DNA of 64,000 bases from Paulinella micropora (GCA_009731375.1 BJOX01000285.1:278819-342818); one strand, 5' to 3'; positions 1 through 16,448 are shown, counted from the first letter of the stretch. Notes: generated by a model not told the origin, from the letters alone. Made by a program: numbers and translations.

Positions 1-127
1 CTTACTTACTTGCTTACTTACTTGCTTACTTACTTACTTACTTACTTACTTACCTGCCTACTTACTTACTTACTTACTTACTCACTTACTCACTTACTAA
101 TTTACTTACTTACTTACTTACTTACTC

Positions 128-184
<57 letters not shown>

Positions 185-292
185 TGTGCTTGCTTGCTTA
201 CTTACTTGCTTACTTACTCACTTACTCACTTACTCACTTACTTACTTACTCACTTACTTACTTACTCACTTACTTACTTACTTACTTGCTTG

Positions 293-323
<31 letters not shown>

Positions 324-469
324 GCTTGCTTATTTGCTTACTTACTTACTTACTTATTTACTTACTTACTTACTTACTTACTTGTACTTGCTTACTTGCT
401 TACTTGCTTACTTTCTCACTTTTTTACTTGCTTTTTTACTTACTTATTTACTTACTTACTTACTTACTT

Positions 470-514
470 ACTCACTTACTTACTTACTTGCTCACTTACT
501 TACTTACTCACTTA

Positions 515-549
<35 letters not shown>

Positions 550-578
550 GCTTGCTTACTTGCTTACTTATTTACTTC

Positions 579-609
<31 letters not shown>

Positions 610-750
610 GCTTACTTACTCACTTACGTACTTACTTACTTGCTTGCTTACTTACTTACTTACTTACTTCCTTACTAACTTTCTTACTTACTTACTCTCT
701 TACTTACTTACTTTCTTACTTACTTGCTTACTTACTTGCTTACTCACTTG

Positions 751-781
<31 letters not shown>

Positions 782-917
782 GCTAACTTACTTACTTACT
801 TACTTACTCACTTACTCACTTACTAATTTACTTACTTACTTACTTACTTACTCACTTACTTACTTACTTGCTCACTTACTTACTTATTCACTTACTTTAC
901 TTACCTTACTTACTTAC

Positions 918-956
<39 letters not shown>

Positions 957-981
957 GCTTACTTACTTACTTACTTACTTG

Positions 982-1012
<31 letters not shown>

Positions 1013-1090
1013 TACTTGCTTACTTGCTTACTTACTTAATTACTTACTTACTTACTTACTTGCTTACTTGCTTGCTTACTTACTTACTTC

Positions 1091-1125
<35 letters not shown>

Positions 1126-1708
1126 GCTCACTTACTGACTTACTTACTTACTTACTTACTTGCTGGCTTACTTACTTACTTACTTACTTACTTATTTATT
1201 TACTTATTTACTTACTTACTTACTTCTTTACTTACTTACTTACTTACTTACTACTTACTTGCTAGCTTACTTGCTTACTTACTTGCTTACTTACTTACTT
1301 GCTTACTTACTTGCTTACTCGCTTACTTACTTACTTACTCGCTTACTTACTTGCTTACGTACTTGCTTACTTGCTTACTTACTTACTTCCTTACTTTTTT
1401 ACTTACTTACTTGCTCACTTACTTACTTACTTACTCACTTACTTACTTACTTACTTGCTGGCTTACTTACTTACTTACTTACTTATTTACTTACTTGAAC
1501 ACTTACTTACTTACTTACTCACTTACTTACTTGCTTACTTACTTACTTGCTTGCTTACTTACTTACTTGCTTGCTTCCTTACTTACTTACTTACTTACTT
1601 CCTTACTTACTTACTTACTTCCTTACTTACTTACTTACTTACTTACTCACTTACCTACTTACTTGCTCACTTACTTACTTACCTATTCACTTATTTACTT
1701 ATACTTAC

Positions 1709-1739
<31 letters not shown>

Positions 1740-2103
1740 GCTTGCTTGCTTACTTACTTACTTACTTACTCACTTGCTTACTTACTTACTTACTTGCTTG
1801 CTTACTTACTTACTTACTTACTTACTTGCTTGCTTACTTGCTTACTTCCTTACTTACTTACTTACTTACTTACTTGCTCACTTAATAATTACTTACTCAC
1901 TTACTTACTTACTTGCTTACTTACTTACTTGCGTGCTTACTTACTTACTTGCTTGCTTCCTTACTTACTTACTTTCTGACTTACTTCCTTACTTACTTCC
2001 TTACTTACTTCCTTACTTACTTACTTGCTTGCTTACTTACTTACTTGCTTACTTACTTACTTTCTTACTTACTTACTTACTTGCTTGCTTACTTACTTAC
2101 TTG

Positions 2104-2151
<48 letters not shown>

Positions 2152-2331
2152 TGTGCTTGCTTGCTTACTTACTTGCTTACTTACTTACTCACTTACTTAC
2201 TTACGCATTTACTTACTTACTTACTTACTTGCTTACTTACTTACTTACTTGCTTGCTTACTTACTTACTTACTTACTTTCTTACTTACTTTCTTGCTTAC
2301 TTACTTGCTTACTTACTTGCTTACTTACTTG

Positions 2332-2362
<31 letters not shown>

Positions 2363-3162
2363 GCTAACTTACTTACGTATTTACTTACTTACTTACTTAC
2401 TTACTCACTTACTTACTTACTTATTCACTTATTTACTTACTTACTTACTTTCTTACTTACTTGCTTACTTCCTTACTTACTTACTTACTTACTTACTTGC
2501 TTGCTTGCTTACTTACTTACTTACTTACTTGCTTGCTTGCTTGCTTACTTACTTACTTACTTACCTATGTACTTACTTACTTACTTACTTAATTACTTAC
2601 TTACATACTTACTTTCTTACTTACTTGCTTACTTACTTACTTACTTACTTGCTTGCTTGCTTACTTACTTACGTATTTACTTACTTACTTACTTACTTAC
2701 TTGCTCACTTACTTACTTACTTATTCACTTATTTACTTACTTACTTACTTTACTTATTTTACTTACTTACTTACTTACTTACTTCCTTGCTTACTTGCTT
2801 ACTTGCTTACTTACTTACTTACTTACTTACTTGCTTACTTACTTACTTGCTTGCTTACTTACTTACTTACTTGCTTGCTTACTTGCTTACTTACTTACTT
2901 ACTTACTTACTCACTTACTTACTTAACTTGCTTGCTTCCTTACTTACTTACTTACTCGCTTGCTTACTTACTTACTTACTTACTTACTTCCTTACTTACT
3001 TACTTACTTCCTTCCTTACTTACTTACTTACTTACTTACTTATTTGCTTGCTTACTTACTTACTTACTTACTTACTTGCTTGCTTACTTGCTTACTTACT
3101 TGCTTGCTTACTTACTTACTCACTTACTTACTTACTTGCTCACTTACTTACTTACTCACTTA

Positions 3163-3193
<31 letters not shown>

Positions 3194-3386
3194 GCTTGCT
3201 TACTTGCTTACTTATTTACTTCCTTACTTACTTACTTACTTACTTACTTGCTTACTTACTTACTTACTTACTTACTTGCTTGCTTACTTACTTACTTACT
3301 TACTTCCTTACTTACTTTCTTACTTACTTACTCTCTTACTTACTTACTTTCTTACTTACTTGCTTACTTACTTGCTTACTTACTTG

Positions 3387-3421
<35 letters not shown>

Positions 3422-3546
3422 GCTAACTTACTTACTTACTTACTTACTCACTTACTCACTTACTAATTTACTTACTTACTTACTCACTTACTTACTTACT
3501 TGCTCACTTACTTACTTCCACTTACTTACTTACCTTACTTACTTAC

Positions 3547-3577
<31 letters not shown>

Positions 3578-3759
3578 GCTTACTTGCTTACTTACTTACT
3601 TACTTACTTTACTTGCTTACTTGCTTACTTACTTAATTACTTACTTACTTACTTGCTTGCTTACTTGCTTGCTTACTTACTTACTTCCTTACTTACTTAC
3701 TTACTTACTTACTTGCTCACTTACTGACTTACTTACTTACTTACTTACTTACTTGCTGG

Positions 3760-3795
<36 letters not shown>

Positions 3796-4273
3796 TTTAC
3801 TTACTTACTTACTTACTTACTTCTTTACTTACTTACTTACTTACTTACTACTTACTTGCTAGCTTACTTGCTTACTTACTTACTTGCTTACTTACTTACT
3901 TACTCGCTTACTTACTTGCTTACGTACTTGCTTACTTGCTTACTTACTTACTTCCTTACTTTTTTACTTACTTACTTGCTCACTTACTTACTTACTTACT
4001 CACTTACTTACTTACTTACTTGCTGGCTTACTTACTTACTTACTTACTTATTTACTTACTTGAACACTTACTTACTTACTTACTCACTTACTTACTTGCT
4101 TACTTACTTACTTGCTTGCTTACTTACTTACTTGCTTGCTTACTTACTTACTTGCTTGCTTCCTTACTTACTTACTTACTTACTTCCTTACTTACTTACT
4201 TACTTCCTTACTTACTTACTTACTTACTCACTTACCTACTTACTTACCTATTCACTTATTTACTTATACTTAC

Positions 4274-4304
<31 letters not shown>

Positions 4305-4676
4305 GCTTGCTTGCTTACTTACTTACTTACTCACTTGCTTACTTACTTACTTACTTGCTTGCTTACTTACTTACTTACTTAATTGCTTGCTTACTTGCTT
4401 ACTTCCTTACTTCCTTACTTACTTACTTACTTACTTGCTCACTTAATAATTACTTACTCACTTACTTACTTACTTGCTTACTTACTTACTTGCGTGCTTA
4501 CTTACTTACTTGCTTGCTTCCTTACTTACTTACTTTCTGACTTACTTCCTTACTTACTTCCTTACTTACTTCCTTACTTACTTACTTGCTTGCTTACTAA
4601 CTTACTTGCTTACTTACTTACTTTCTTACTTACTTACTTACTTACTTGCTTGCTTACTTGCTTACTTACTTACTTG

Positions 4677-4724
<48 letters not shown>

Positions 4725-4940
4725 TGTGCTTGCTTGCTTACTAACTTGCTTACTTACTCACTTACTCACTTACTTACTTACTCATTTACTTACTTACTTA
4801 CTTACTTGCTTACTTACTTACTTACTTGCTTGCTTACTTACTTACTTACTTACTTTCTTACTTACTTTCTTGCTTACTTACTTGCTTACTTACTTGCTTA
4901 CTTACTTACTTACTTACTTACTTGCTAACTTACTTACGTA
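470..4940 (+). repeat. Higher-order duplication (~2.6 kb offset) inside the CTTA array
   Basis: The same rare-variant landmarks occur twice in the same order. TTGAAC is at 1495 and 4070, CTTAATAATT at 1881 and 4442, CTTATGTGCT at 2148 and 4721, and CTCTCTTACTTAC near 695 and 3332. Offsets are 2561-2637 bp. Partial third and fourth copies follow: TTGAAC at 8813 and 9958, and CTTAATAATT at 10360. The array therefore grew by segmental duplication of kilobase blocks as well as by slippage. Confidence 0.8.
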
Positions 4941-5148
4941 TTTACTTACTTACTTACTTACTTACTCACTTACTTACTCACTTACTTACTTACTTACTTA
5001 CTTCCTTACTTACTTACTTACTTGCTTGCTTGCTTACTTACTTACTTACTTGCTTGCTTGCTTGCTTACTTGCTTACTTACTTTCCTATGTACTTACTTA
5101 CTTACTTACTTAATTACTAACTTACATACTTACTTTCTTACTTACTTG

Positions 5149-5179
<31 letters not shown>

Positions 5180-5414
5180 GCTTGCTTGCTTACTTACTTA
5201 CGTATTTACTTACTTACTTACTTACTTGCTCACTTACTTACTTATTCACTTATTTACTTACTTACTTACTTTACTTACTTTACTTACTTACTTACTTACT
5301 TACTTCCTTGCTTACATGCTTACTTGCTTACTTACTTACTTACTTACTTACTTGCTTACTTACTTACTTGCTTGCTTACTTACTTACTTACTTACTTACT
5401 TGCTTGCTTACTTG

Positions 5415-5448
<34 letters not shown>

Positions 5449-5591
5449 CACTTACTTACTTAACTTGCTTGCTTCCTTACTTACTTACTTACTCGCTTGC
5501 TTACTTACTTACTTACTTACTTACTTCCTTACTTACTTACTTACTTCCTTCCTTCCTTACTTACTTACTTACTTACTTACTTATTTGCTTG

Positions 5592-5622
<31 letters not shown>

Positions 5623-5639
5623 GCTTACTTACTTGCTTT

Positions 5640-5670
<31 letters not shown>

Positions 5671-5671
5671 G

Positions 5672-5689
<18 letters not shown>

Positions 5690-5711
<22 letters not shown>

Positions 5712-5827
5712 TGTGCTTGCTTGCTTACTTACTTGCTTACTTACTCACTTACTTACTTACTTACTTGCTCACTTACTAACTTACTTACTTACTTACTTGC
5801 TTACTTACTTACTTGCTTACTTGCTTG

Positions 5828-5858
<31 letters not shown>

Positions 5859-6204
5859 GCTTGCTTGCTTATTTGCTTACTTACTTTCTTACTTACTTAC
5901 TTACTTACTTACTTTCTTACTTACTTACTTATTTACTTACTTACTTACTTAGTTACTTACTTACTTGTACTTGCTTACTTTCTTACTTGCTTACTTACTT
6001 ACTTTTGTACTTATTTACTTACTTACTTTTTTATTTACTTATTTACTTACTTACTTACTTACTTACTCACTTACTTACTTACTTGCTCACTTACTTACTT
6101 TCTCACTTACTTACTTACTTACTTACTTACTTGCTTGCTTACTTGCTTACTTACTTACTTACTCACTTACTTACTTACTTACTCACTTACTTACTTACTT
6201 ACTC

Positions 6205-6240
<36 letters not shown>

Positions 6241-6245
6241 GCTTG

Positions 6246-6276
<31 letters not shown>

Positions 6277-6385
6277 TCTTACTTACTTACTCTCTTACTT
6301 TCTTACTTTCTTACTTACTTACTTACTTACTTGCTTACTTACTCACTTACTTACTTACTTACTTACTCACTTACTTACTTACTAA

Positions 6386-6420
<35 letters not shown>

Positions 6421-6425
6421 GCTTG

Positions 6426-6461
<36 letters not shown>

Positions 6462-6843
6462 TGTGCTTGCTTGCTTACTTACTTGCTTACTTACTCACTT
6501 ACTTACTTACTTGCTCACTTACTAACTTACTTACTTACTTACTTACTTGCTTACTTACTTACTTGCTTACTTGCTTGCTTACTTACTTACTTACTTACTT
6601 GCTTGCTTGCTTATTTGCTTACTCACTTTCTTACTTACTTACTTACTTACTTTTTTTACTTACTTACTTATTTACTTACTTACTTACTTAGTTACTTACT
6701 TACTTGTACTTGCTTACTTTCTTACTTGCTTACTTACTTACTTTTGTACTTATTTACTTACTTACTTTTTTATTTACTTATTTACTTACTTACTTACTTA
6801 CTTACTCACTTACTTACTTACTTGCTCACTTACTTACTTTCTC

Positions 6844-6875
<32 letters not shown>

Positions 6876-6923
6876 GCTTGCTTACTTGCTTACTTACTTA
6901 CTTACTCAGTTACTTACTTACTC

Positions 6924-6979
<56 letters not shown>

Positions 6980-6984
6980 GCTTG

Positions 6985-7015
<31 letters not shown>

Positions 7016-7170
7016 TCTTACTTACTTACTCTCTTACTTTCTTACTTTCTTACTTACTTACTTACTTACTTGCTTACTTACTCACTTACTTACTTACTTA
7101 CTTACTCACTTACTTACTTACTAATTTACTTACTTACTTACTTACTTACTCAATTACTTACTTACTTGCT
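5690..7170 (+). repeat. 739-bp tandem duplication inside the CTTA array
   Basis: Two landmarks recur with an identical offset of 739 bp: AGTTACTTACTTACTTGTAC at 5951 and 6690, and CTCTCTTAC at 6290 and 7029. CTTATGTGCT at 5708 and 6458 is offset by 750. The intervening rare variants keep the same order (TTTTGTACTTATTTAC, then TTTTTTATTTAC, then a CTTTCTCAC run). This is a recent head-to-tail block duplication within the satellite. Confidence 0.8.
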
Positions 7171-7198
7171 CACTTCTTTACTTACTTTACTTACTTAC

Positions 7199-7229
<31 letters not shown>

Positions 7230-7258
7230 GCTTACTTACTTGCTTACTTGCTTACTTG

Positions 7259-7297
<39 letters not shown>

Positions 7298-7342
7298 GCT
7301 CACTTACTTACTCACTTACTTACTTACTTACTTACTTGCTGG

Positions 7343-7374
<32 letters not shown>

Positions 7375-7543
7375 TTCACTTATTTACTTACTTACTTTCT
7401 TACTTTACTTACTGACGTACTTACTTACTTGCTTGCTTACTTCCTTACTTACTTACTTGCTTGCTTACTTACTTACTTGCTTACTTACTTACTTTCTTAC
7501 TTACTTACTTACTTGCTTGCTTACTTGCTTACTTACTTACTTG

Positions 7544-7583
<40 letters not shown>

Positions 7584-7763
7584 TGTGCTTGCTTGCTTAC
7601 TTACTTGCTTACTTACTCACTTACTCACTTACTCACTTACTTACTTACTCACTTACTTACTTACTCACTTACTTACTTACTTACTTACTTGCTTGCTTAC
7701 TTACTTACTTACTTACTTACTTGCTTTCTTATTTGCTTACTTACTTACTTACTTACTTACTTA

Positions 7764-7794
<31 letters not shown>

Positions 7795-7909
7795 GTACTT
7801 GCTTACTTGCGTACTTGCTTACTTTCTCACTTTTTTACTTCCTTTTTTCCTTACTTATTTACTTACTTACTTACTTACTCACTTGCTCACTTACTTACTT
7901 ACTCACTTA

Positions 7910-7944
<35 letters not shown>

Positions 7945-8315
7945 GCTTGCTTACTTGCTTACTTATTTACTTCCTTACTTACTTACTTACTTACTTACTT
8001 GCTTACTTACTCACTTACTTACTTACTTACTTGCTTGCTTACTTACTTACTTACTTACTTACTTCCTTACTTTCTTACTTACTTACTCTCTTACTTACTT
8101 ACTTTCTTACTTACTTGCTTACTTACTTGCTTACTTACTTACTTACTTGCTAACTTACTTACTTACTTACTTACTCACTTACTCACTTACTAATTTACTT
8201 ACTTACTTACTTACTTACTCACTTACTTACTTACTTGCTCACTTACTTACTTATTCACTTACTTACTTACCTTACTTACTTACTTTACTTACTTACTTAC
8301 TTACTTGCTTACTTG

Positions 8316-8350
<35 letters not shown>

Positions 8351-8447
8351 TACTTGCTTACTTACTTAATTACTTACTTACTTACTTACTTGCTTACTTG
8401 CTTGCTTACTTACTTACTTCCTTACTTACTTACTTACTTACTTGCTC

Positions 8448-8483
<36 letters not shown>

Positions 8484-9058
8484 GCTGGCTTACTTACTTA
8501 CTTACTTACTTACTTATTTATTTACTTATTTACTTACTTACTTACTTCTTTACTTACTTACTTACTTACTTACTACTTACTTGCTAGCTTACTTGCTTAC
8601 TTACTTGCTTACTTACTTACTTGATTACTTACTTGCTTACTCGCTTACTTACTTACTTACTCGCTTACTTACTTGCTTACGTACTTGCTTACTTGCTTAC
8701 TTACTTACTTCCTTACCTTTTTACTTTCTTACTTGCTCACTTACTTACTTGCTTACTCACTTACTTACTTACTTGCTGGCTTACTTACTTACTTACTTAC
8801 TTATTTACTTACTTGAACACTTACTTACTTACTTACTCACTTACTTACTTGCTTACTTACTTACTTGCTTGCTTACTTACTTACTTGCTTGCTTCCTTAC
8901 TTACTTACTTTCTGACTTACTTCCTTACTTACTTCCTTACTTACTTTCTTACTTACTTACTTACTTCCTTCTTTACTTACATACTTGCTGACTTACTTAC
9001 TTACTTACTTGTTTGCTTGCTTACTTACTTACTTGCTTACTTGCTTACTTACTTACTG

Positions 9059-9091
<33 letters not shown>

Positions 9092-9142
9092 TTACTTACT
9101 TACTTACTTACCTACTTGCTTGCTTACTTGCTTACTTGCTTG

Positions 9143-9196
<54 letters not shown>

Positions 9197-9584
9197 AACT
9201 TACTTACTTACTTACTTACTTACGTGCTTGTTTGCTTACTTACTTGCTTACTTACTTGCTTACTTACTTACTTACTTACTTACTTGCTAACTTACTTACT
9301 TACTTACTTACTCACTTACTCACTTACTAATTTACTTACTTACTTACTTACTTACTCACTTACTTACTTACTTGCTCACTTACTTACTTATTCACTTACT
9401 TACTTACCTTACTTACTTACTTTACTTACTTACTTACTTACTTACTTGCTTACTTGCTTACTTACTTACTTACTTACTTACTTTACTTGCTTACTTACTT
9501 AATTACTTACTTACTTACTTACTTACTTGCTTACTTGCTTGCTTACTTACTTACTTCCTTACTTACTTACTTACTTACTTGCTC

Positions 9585-9624
<40 letters not shown>

Positions 9625-9629
9625 GCTGG

Positions 9630-9661
<32 letters not shown>

Positions 9662-10175
9662 TTTATTTACTTATTTACTTACTTACTTACTTCTTTACTT
9701 ACTTACTTACTTACTTACTACTTACTTGCTAGCTTACTTGCTTACTTACTTGCTTACTTACTTACTTGCTTACTTACTTGCTTACTCGCTTACTTACTTA
9801 CTTACTCGCTTACTTACTTGCTTACGTACTTGCTTACTTGCTTACTTACTTACTTCCTTACCTTTTTACTTTCTTACTTGCTCACTTACTTACTTGCTTA
9901 CTCACTTACTTACTTACTTGCTGGCTTACTTACTTACTTACTTACTTATTTACTTACTTGAACACTTACTTACTTACTTACTCACTTACTTACTTGCTTA
10001 CTTACTTACTTGCTTGCTTACTTACTTACTTGCTTGCTTCCTTACTTACTTACTGACTTACTTCCTTACTTCCTTACTTACTTACTTACTTCCTTACTTA
10101 CTTACTTACTTACTCACTTACCTACTTACTTGCTCACTTACTTACTTACCTATTCACTTATTTACTTATACTTAC

Positions 10176-10214
<39 letters not shown>

Positions 10215-10279
10215 GCTTGCTTGCTTACTTACTTACTTACTTACTTACTCACTTGCTTACTTACTTACTTACTTGCTTG

Positions 10280-10314
<35 letters not shown>

Positions 10315-10601
10315 GCTTACTTGCTTACTTCCTTACTTACTTACTTACTTACTTGCTCACTTAATAATTACTTACTCACTTACTTACTTACTTGCTTACT
10401 TACTTACTTGCGTGCTTACTTACTTACTTGCTTGCTTCCTTACTTACTTACTTTCTGACTTACTTCCTTACTTACTTCCTTACTTACTTTCTTACTTACT
10501 TACTTACTTCCTTCTTTACTTACATACTTGCTTACTTACTTACTTACTTACTTGTTTGCTTGCTTACTTACTTACTTGCTTACTTGCTTACTTACTTACT
10601 G

Positions 10602-10638
<37 letters not shown>

Positions 10639-10689
10639 TTACTTACTTACTTACTTACCTACTTGCTTGCTTACTTGCTTACTTGCTTG

Positions 10690-10723
<34 letters not shown>

Positions 10724-10984
10724 AACTTGCTTACTTACTTACTAACTTACTTACTTACTTACTTACTTACGTGCTTGTTTGCTTACTTACTTGCTTACTT
10801 ACTTACTAACTCACTTACTTACTTACTTGCTCACTTACTTACTTACTCACTTACTTACTTACTTACTTACTTACTTGCTTGCTTGCTTGCTTACTTACTT
10901 ACTTACTTACTTGCTTGCTTTCTTACTTTCTTACTTTCTTACTTACTTACTTACTTATTTACTTACTTACTTACTTACTTGCTC

Positions 10985-11024
<40 letters not shown>

Positions 11025-11263
11025 CCTTACTTACTTGCTTGCTTACTTGCTTACTTCTTACTTCCTTACTTACTTACTTACTTGCTCACTTACTTACTTA
11101 TTTACTTACTTACTTGCATACTTACTTGCTTACTTACTGACTTACTGACTTACTTACTTACATACTTACTTACTTACTTGCTTACTTACTTACTTACCTA
11201 CTTACTTGCTTGCTTGCTTACTTGCTTACTTACTTACTTCCTTACTTACTTACTTACTTACTC

Positions 11264-11296
<33 letters not shown>

Positions 11297-11313
11297 ACTT
11301 GCTTGCTTGCTTG

Positions 11314-11344
<31 letters not shown>

Positions 11345-12229
11345 GCTTGCTTACTTACTTCCTTACTTACTTACTTACTTACTTTACTTACTTTACTTAC
11401 TTACTTACTTACTTCCTTGCTTACTTGCTTACTTGCTTACTTACTTACTTACTTATTCACTTACTTACTTTTTTTCTTACTTACTTACTTGCTTACTTAC
11501 TTGCTTACTTACTTGCTTACTTACTTACTTACTTGCTAACTTACTTTCGTAATTACTTACTTACTTACTTACTCACTTACTTACTTACTTGCTCACTTAC
11601 TTACTTACTTATTCACTTATTTACTTACTTACTTACTTTACTTACTTACTTACTTGCTTACTTGCTTGCTTACTTGCTTACTTACTTACTTACGTACTTG
11701 CTTAATTACTTACTTGCTTGCTTACTTAAATACTTACTTACTTACTTACTTACTTGCTTGCTTACTTGCTTACTTACTTACTTCCTTACTTACTTACTTA
11801 CTTGCTCACTTACTTACTTACTCACTTACTTACTTGCTTGCTCACTTAATACTTACTTACTTGCTTGCGTGCTTACTTACTTACTTGCTTGGTTCCTTAC
11901 TTACCTACTTACTTATTTCCTTACTTACTTACTTACTTACTTACTTCCTTACTTACATACTTGCTCACTTACTTACTTACTTACATATTTGCTTGCTTAC
12001 TTACTTACTTGCTTACTTGCTTACTTACTTACTACTTCTTTACTTACTTACTTACTTACTTACTTACCTACTTGCTTGCTTACTTGCTTACTTACTTGCT
12101 TGCTTACTTACTTGCTTACTTACTTACTTGCTTACTAACTTACTTACTTACTTACTAACTTACTTACTTACTTACTTACTTACTTACGTGCTTGTTTGCT
12201 TACTTCTTTGCTTACTTACTTACATAGTC

Positions 12230-12261
<32 letters not shown>

Positions 12262-12358
12262 GCTCACTTACTTACTTACTCACTTACTTACTTACTTACT
12301 TGCTTGCTTATTTACTTACTTACTTACTTACTTGCTTGCTTTCTTACTTACTTACTTT

Positions 12359-12390
<32 letters not shown>

Positions 12391-12822
12391 TTTACTTACT
12401 TAATTACTTACTTACTTACTTGTACTTGCTTACTTTCTTACTTGCTTACTTGCTTACTTGCTTACTTGCTTACTTACTTACTTACTTGCTTACTTACTTG
12501 CTTACTTACTTACTTATTTACTTACTTACTTACTTACTTACTCACCTACTTACTTACTTGCTCACTCATTTACTTACTTTCTCACTTATTTACTTACTTA
12601 CTTACTTACTTGCTTACTTACTTGCTTGCTTACTTGCTTACTTCTGACTTCCTTACTAACTTACTTACTTACTTGCTCACTTATTTACTTACTTACTTAC
12701 TTACTTGCTTACTTACTTGCTTGCTTACTTGCTTACTTCTGACTTCCTTACTAACTTACTTACTTACTTGCTCACTTACTTGCTTATTTACTTACTTGCT
12801 TACTTACTTGCTTACTTGCTTC

Positions 12823-12868
<46 letters not shown>

Positions 12869-13006
12869 AACTTGCTTGCTTACTTGCTTACTTACTTACT
12901 TATTTGCTCACTTACTTACTCACTTACTTACTTACTTACTTACTTGCTTACTTACTTGCTTGCTTGCTTGCTTACTTACTTACTTACTTACTTACTTACC
13001 TGCTTG

Positions 13007-13042
<36 letters not shown>

Positions 13043-13621
13043 TTTACTTACTTACTTTCTTACTTACTTACATTCTTACTTACTTACTTGCATATTTACT
13101 TGCTTACTTACTTGCTTACTTACTTACTTACTTACTTGCTAACTTATTTACTTACTTGCTTACTTACTTACTTACTCACTTACTTACTTACTTGCTCACT
13201 TACTTACTTATTCATTTATTTACTTACTTACTTACTTTACTTACTTACTTACTTACTTACTTGCTTGCTTACTAGCTTACTTACTGACTTACTTACTTAC
13301 TTACTTACTTGCTTACTTACTTAGTTGCTTACTTACTTGCTTACTTACTTGCTTACTTACTTACTTATTTACTTACTTACTTACTTACTTACTCACTTAC
13401 TTACTTACTTGCTCACTTACTTACTTTCTCACTTATTTACTTACTTACTTACTTGCTTACTAACTTGCCTACTTCTTACTTCCTTACTTACTTACTTACT
13501 TGCTCACTTACTTTCTCACTTTCTTCCTTCCTTACTTACTTTCTTGCTCACTTACTTTCTCACTTTCTTCCTTCCTTACTTACTTACTTACTTACTACTT
13601 ACTTACTTACTTACTTACTTG

Positions 13622-13660
<39 letters not shown>

Positions 13661-14080
13661 GCTCACTTACTTACTTACTTTCTCACTTATTTACTTACTT
13701 ACTTACTAACTTACTTACTTACTTACTTGCTTACTAACTTGCTTACTTCTTACTTCCTTACTTGCTTACTTGCTTACTTACTTACTTACTTACTTACTTG
13801 CTTACTTGCTCACTTACTTACTCACCTACTTACTTACTTACTTACTTACTTGCTTGCTTGCTTGCTTACTTACTTACTTACTTACTTATTTACTTACTTA
13901 CTTACTTTCTTACTTTCTTACTTACTTGCTTATTTACTTGCTTACTTACTTGCTTACTTACTTACTTACTTACTTACTTGCTAACTTACTTTCGTATTTA
14001 CTTACTTTCTTACTTACTCCTTACTTACTTACTTGCTCACTTACTTACTTATTCACTTATTTACTTACTTACTTACTTAC

Positions 14081-14111
<31 letters not shown>

Positions 14112-14356
14112 GCTTACTTAAATACTTACTTACTTACTTACTAACTTGCTTGCTTACTTGCTTACTTACTTACTTCCTTACTTACTTACTTACTTACTTA
14201 CTTGCTCACTTACTTACTTACTCACTTACTTACTTACTTACTTGCTTGCTTACTTACTTACTTACTTACTATCTTACTTACTTACTTGCTCGCTTACTTA
14301 TTTACTTACTCACTCACTTACTTACTTACTTACTAATTTACTTACTTACTTGCTTG

Positions 14357-14400
<44 letters not shown>

Positions 14401-14456
14401 TTTCCTTCCTTACTTACTTACTTACTTACTTGCTTACTTGCTTACTTGCTTACTTG

Positions 14457-14499
<43 letters not shown>

Positions 14500-14580
14500 G
14501 CTTGCTTGCTTGCTTACTTACTTACTTACTTACTTATTTACTTACTTACTTACTTTCTTACTTTCTTACTTACTTGCTTA

Positions 14581-14627
<47 letters not shown>

Positions 14628-14728
14628 GCTAACTTACTTTCGTATTTACTTACTTTCTTACTTACTCCTTACTTACTTACTTGCTCACTTACTTACTTAT
14701 TCACTTATTTACTTACTTACTTACTTAC

Positions 14729-14763
<35 letters not shown>

Positions 14764-15008
14764 GCTTACTTAAATACTTACTTACTTACTTACTAACTTG
14801 CTTGCTTACTTGCTTACTTACTTACTTCCTTACTTACTTACTTACTTACTTACTTGCTCACTTACTTACTTACTCACTTACTTACTTACTTACTTGCTTG
14901 CTTACTTACTTACTTACTTACTATCTTACTTACTTACTTGCTCGCTTACTTATTTACTTACTCACTCACTTACTTACTTACTTACTAATTTACTTACTTA
15001 CTTGCTTG

Positions 15009-15052
<44 letters not shown>

Positions 15053-15332
15053 TTTCCTTCCTTACTTACTTACTTACTTACTTGCTTACTTGCTTACTTG
15101 CTTACTTGCTTACTTACTTACTTACTTACTTACTTGCTTGCTTACTTGCTTACTTACTTGCTTGCTTGCTTGCTTACTTACTTACTTACTAACTTACTTA
15201 CTTACTTACTTACTAAGTTACTAACTTACTTACTTACTTGCTTACTTACTTACTTACTTACTTGCTTACTAACTTACTTGCTTACCTACTTACTTACTTA
15301 CTTACTTACGTGCTTGCTTGCTTACTTACTTT

Positions 15333-15407
<75 letters not shown>

Positions 15408-15767
15408 GTACTTGCTTACTTGCTTACTTGCTTACTTACTTACTTACTTGTACTTGCTTACTTTCTTACTTGCTTACTTTCTTACTTGCTTAGTTGCTTA
15501 CTTGCTTACTTACTTAGTTATTTACTTACTTGCTTACTTACTTGCTTACTTACTTACTTACTTACTTACTCACTTACTTACTTACTTGCTCACTTACTTA
15601 CTTAGTTTCTCACTTATTTACTTACTTACTTACTCACTTACTCACATACTTACTTACTTGCTTGCTTACTTGCTTACTTCTTACTTCCTTACTTACTTTT
15701 TTACTTACTTACTTACTTACTTGCTTACTTACTTACTTACTTGCTTACTTACTTACTTACTTACTTG

Positions 15768-15809
<42 letters not shown>

Positions 15810-16309
15810 AGCTTGCTTACTTGCTTACTTACTTCGTTCCTTCCTTACTTACTTACTTGCTTGCTTGCTTACTTACTTACTCACTTGCTTACTTACTTAC
15901 CTACTTACTTACTTACTTACTTTCTTACTTACTTACTTGCTTACTTACTTGCTTACTTACTTGCTTACTTACTTACTTACTTACTTGCTAACTTACTTTC
16001 GTATTTACTTACTTACTTACTCACTTACTTACTTACTTGCTCACTTACTTACTTACTTATTCACTTATTTACTTACTTTACTTACTTTACTTACTTACTT
16101 ACTTACTTGCTTGCTTGCTTACTTGCTTACTTACTTTCGTATTTACTTACTTACTTACTCACTTACTAACTTATTTGCTCACGTACTTACTTACTTACTT
16201 ACTTACATACTTACTTATTTGCTTGCTTACTTACTTGCTTACTTGCTTACTTACTTACTTACTTACTTGCTTGCTTGCTTACTTAATTACTTACTTACTT
16301 GCTTGCTTA

Positions 16310-16367
<58 letters not shown>

Positions 16368-16417
16368 CACTTACTTACTTACTTACTTACTTACTTGCTT
16401 ACTTACTTACCTGCTTG

Positions 16418-16448
<31 letters not shown>

